This document shows, in pieces, positions 5,184-5,850 of a DNA stretch of 5,850 nucleotides. This DNA comes from a bacterium (GTDB lineage Bacteria; Bdellovibrionota; FAC87; UBA2466): NCBI GenBank assembly GCA_019750655.1, contig JAIEOG010000165.1, forward strand, positions 1 through 5,850, in the 5' to 3' direction. The first letter of the stretch is position 1. Each line of letters opens with the position of its first letter. The position numbers were made by a program, and so were the translations under genes. Under the pieces are notes generated by a model that did not search any database, was not told the DNA's origin, and saw only the letters and a list, made by a program, of their open reading frames with translations.

Positions 5184-5850
5184 ATGCGCATCGCGTTATT
5201 ACTCCTCGTTTCGCAGCTCGGATTCGCAGCTGAAACCACACCCAACACACCACCCCAGTGGTCCTCCCCTCAGTTCAGTCTAGGAGACGCATGGCGCACG
5301 ACTGTCTTTGAAGCGCGCCTGCCCGAAGGGGCCGTGCAAGATCCCGAGGGAAAACCGCTCACCCTGCGTTTTGTGGGAAAAGGCCCCACTTGGTTGAAGG
5401 TTGATTCCCAAGGTGTCTTCAAGGGCATCCCTTCAAAAAAAGACTCCGGCTCCCAAACCTGGACGGTTGAAGCAAGCGACGGGAAGCTTAAAAGCACGGC
5501 TATCATCGAAGTGAAAGTCGGCAATCGCCCGCCGGCATTCGCGGACTCCAAGGCGGCCTTACCCGAGGGCTTGGAAGAAAAGAAATTCGAAGCCGCGTTT
5601 CCCATCGCCACGGATCCTGATGGCGACACTCTCCAATACACTTTGAAAGATGCGCCCCCGTGGCTGAAACTCGTCGGAAAAAAACTCACCGGTTCGCCTG
5701 TTCTGGGAAGCGCTCCCCAGGCCACTGCGACACTGGAAGCCTCCGACGGCAGCGCCACTGCGACATTGGCTCTCGTGCTGCCCATCCGCGAAAAAAACCA
5801 GCCGCCCAAATTCCTACTCGCGACGCCGCTTGCCCTGAAAGAGCGTGAGA
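5184..5850 (+). CDS. exported protein with cadherin-like (dystroglycan-type / putative Ig) repeats, 3' end beyond window
   Basis: The first 222 residues are present with no stop before the window ends. Residues 1-16 are a signal peptide (MRIALLLLVSQLGFAA) with likely signal peptidase I cleavage after A15 or A16 and no lipobox Cys. Repeats run about 23-112 and 113-203, and a third begins at N205-Q-P-P-K. Each starts with an N-x-P-P boundary, contains P-x-W-L-K (P68-K72 and P158-K162), then a G-x-[IS]-P turn (81-83, 170-172), and ends in E-A-S-D-G (96-100, 185-189). This is the He_PIG/CADG pattern of extracellular beta-sandwiches. DPDGD at 144-148 in repeat 2 is a likely calcium ligand set; repeat 1 has a weaker DPEGK (53-57). 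A periplasmic or surface binding role is inferred. AGGGAG at 5174-5179 lies 4 bases before the ATG. Three A7 runs are notable. Confidence 0.92.
   Translation, partial: MRIALLLLVSQLGFAAETTPNTPPQWSSPQFSLGDAWRTTVFEARLPEGAVQDPEGKPLTLRFVGKGPTWLKVDSQGVFKGIPSKKDSGSQTWTVEASDGKLKSTAIIEVKVGNRPPAFADSKAALPEGLEEKKFEAAFPIATDPDGDTLQYTLKDAPPWLKLVGKKLTGSPVLGSAPQATATLEASDGSATATLALVLPIREKNQPPKFLLATPLALKERE

Noticed and set aside
5270..5809. Minus-strand open frame of 179 codons opposite the cadherin-like gene
   Set aside because: The plus strand encodes a signal peptide and clear PxWLK / EASDG repeats through the same region, so the antisense frame is a shadow.
1..5850. Search for a defence system, CRISPR, mobile element, tRNA or rRNA
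   Set aside because: No spaced direct repeats, transposase, integrase, RT, nuclease or cloverleaf-like sequence was seen. Every large open frame is explained by the lipoprotein, pckA or the cadherin-like protein.

Overview
The window holds two complete protein genes and one edge-truncated gene that I am confident of, plus a possible fourth gene start at the left edge. Base composition looks moderately GC-rich by eye. One gene encodes a large exported lipoprotein with an Asn after the lipid-bearing Cys, which suggests a diderm (Gram-negative) bacterium. Large lipoproteins built from Ig-like modules with paired cysteines, followed by a propeller-like domain, remind me of Bdellovibrionota and Myxococcota surface proteins. 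That taxonomic guess is from memory of family style, not from a search, and I hold it loosely.

Layout, left to right. Bases 1-55 probably hold the first 18 codons of a minus-strand gene with a good ribosome binding site. Bases 56-283 are non-coding and form a divergent promoter region with one clean 8-bp inverted repeat. Bases 284-3448 (+) encode a 1054-residue lipoprotein: lipobox, acidic Ser/Thr/Asp tether, six about 105-residue modules each with one regularly spaced Cys pair, then a C-terminal region that looks like a divergent delta-60-type beta-propeller. Bases 3450-5036 (-) encode an ATP-type phosphoenolpyruvate carboxykinase (pckA), convergent with the lipoprotein gene and separated from it by a single base. 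Bases 5037-5183 are a divergent promoter region with an extended -10 element and a perfect 15-base palindrome. Bases 5184-5850 (+) encode the first 222 residues of an exported protein with dystroglycan-type cadherin-like (putative Ig) repeats; the gene continues past the window.

Each gene faces the opposite way from its neighbours, so each is probably the first or only gene of its own transcript, and no operon is visible. Two of the genes make envelope or surface proteins whose partners are unknown. pckA is a central-metabolism gene (gluconeogenesis) sitting between them, with no evident functional link. I see no tRNA, rRNA, CRISPR array, mobile element or recognised defence system. The least ordinary contents are the modular lipoprotein and the operator-like palindrome upstream of the cadherin-like gene.
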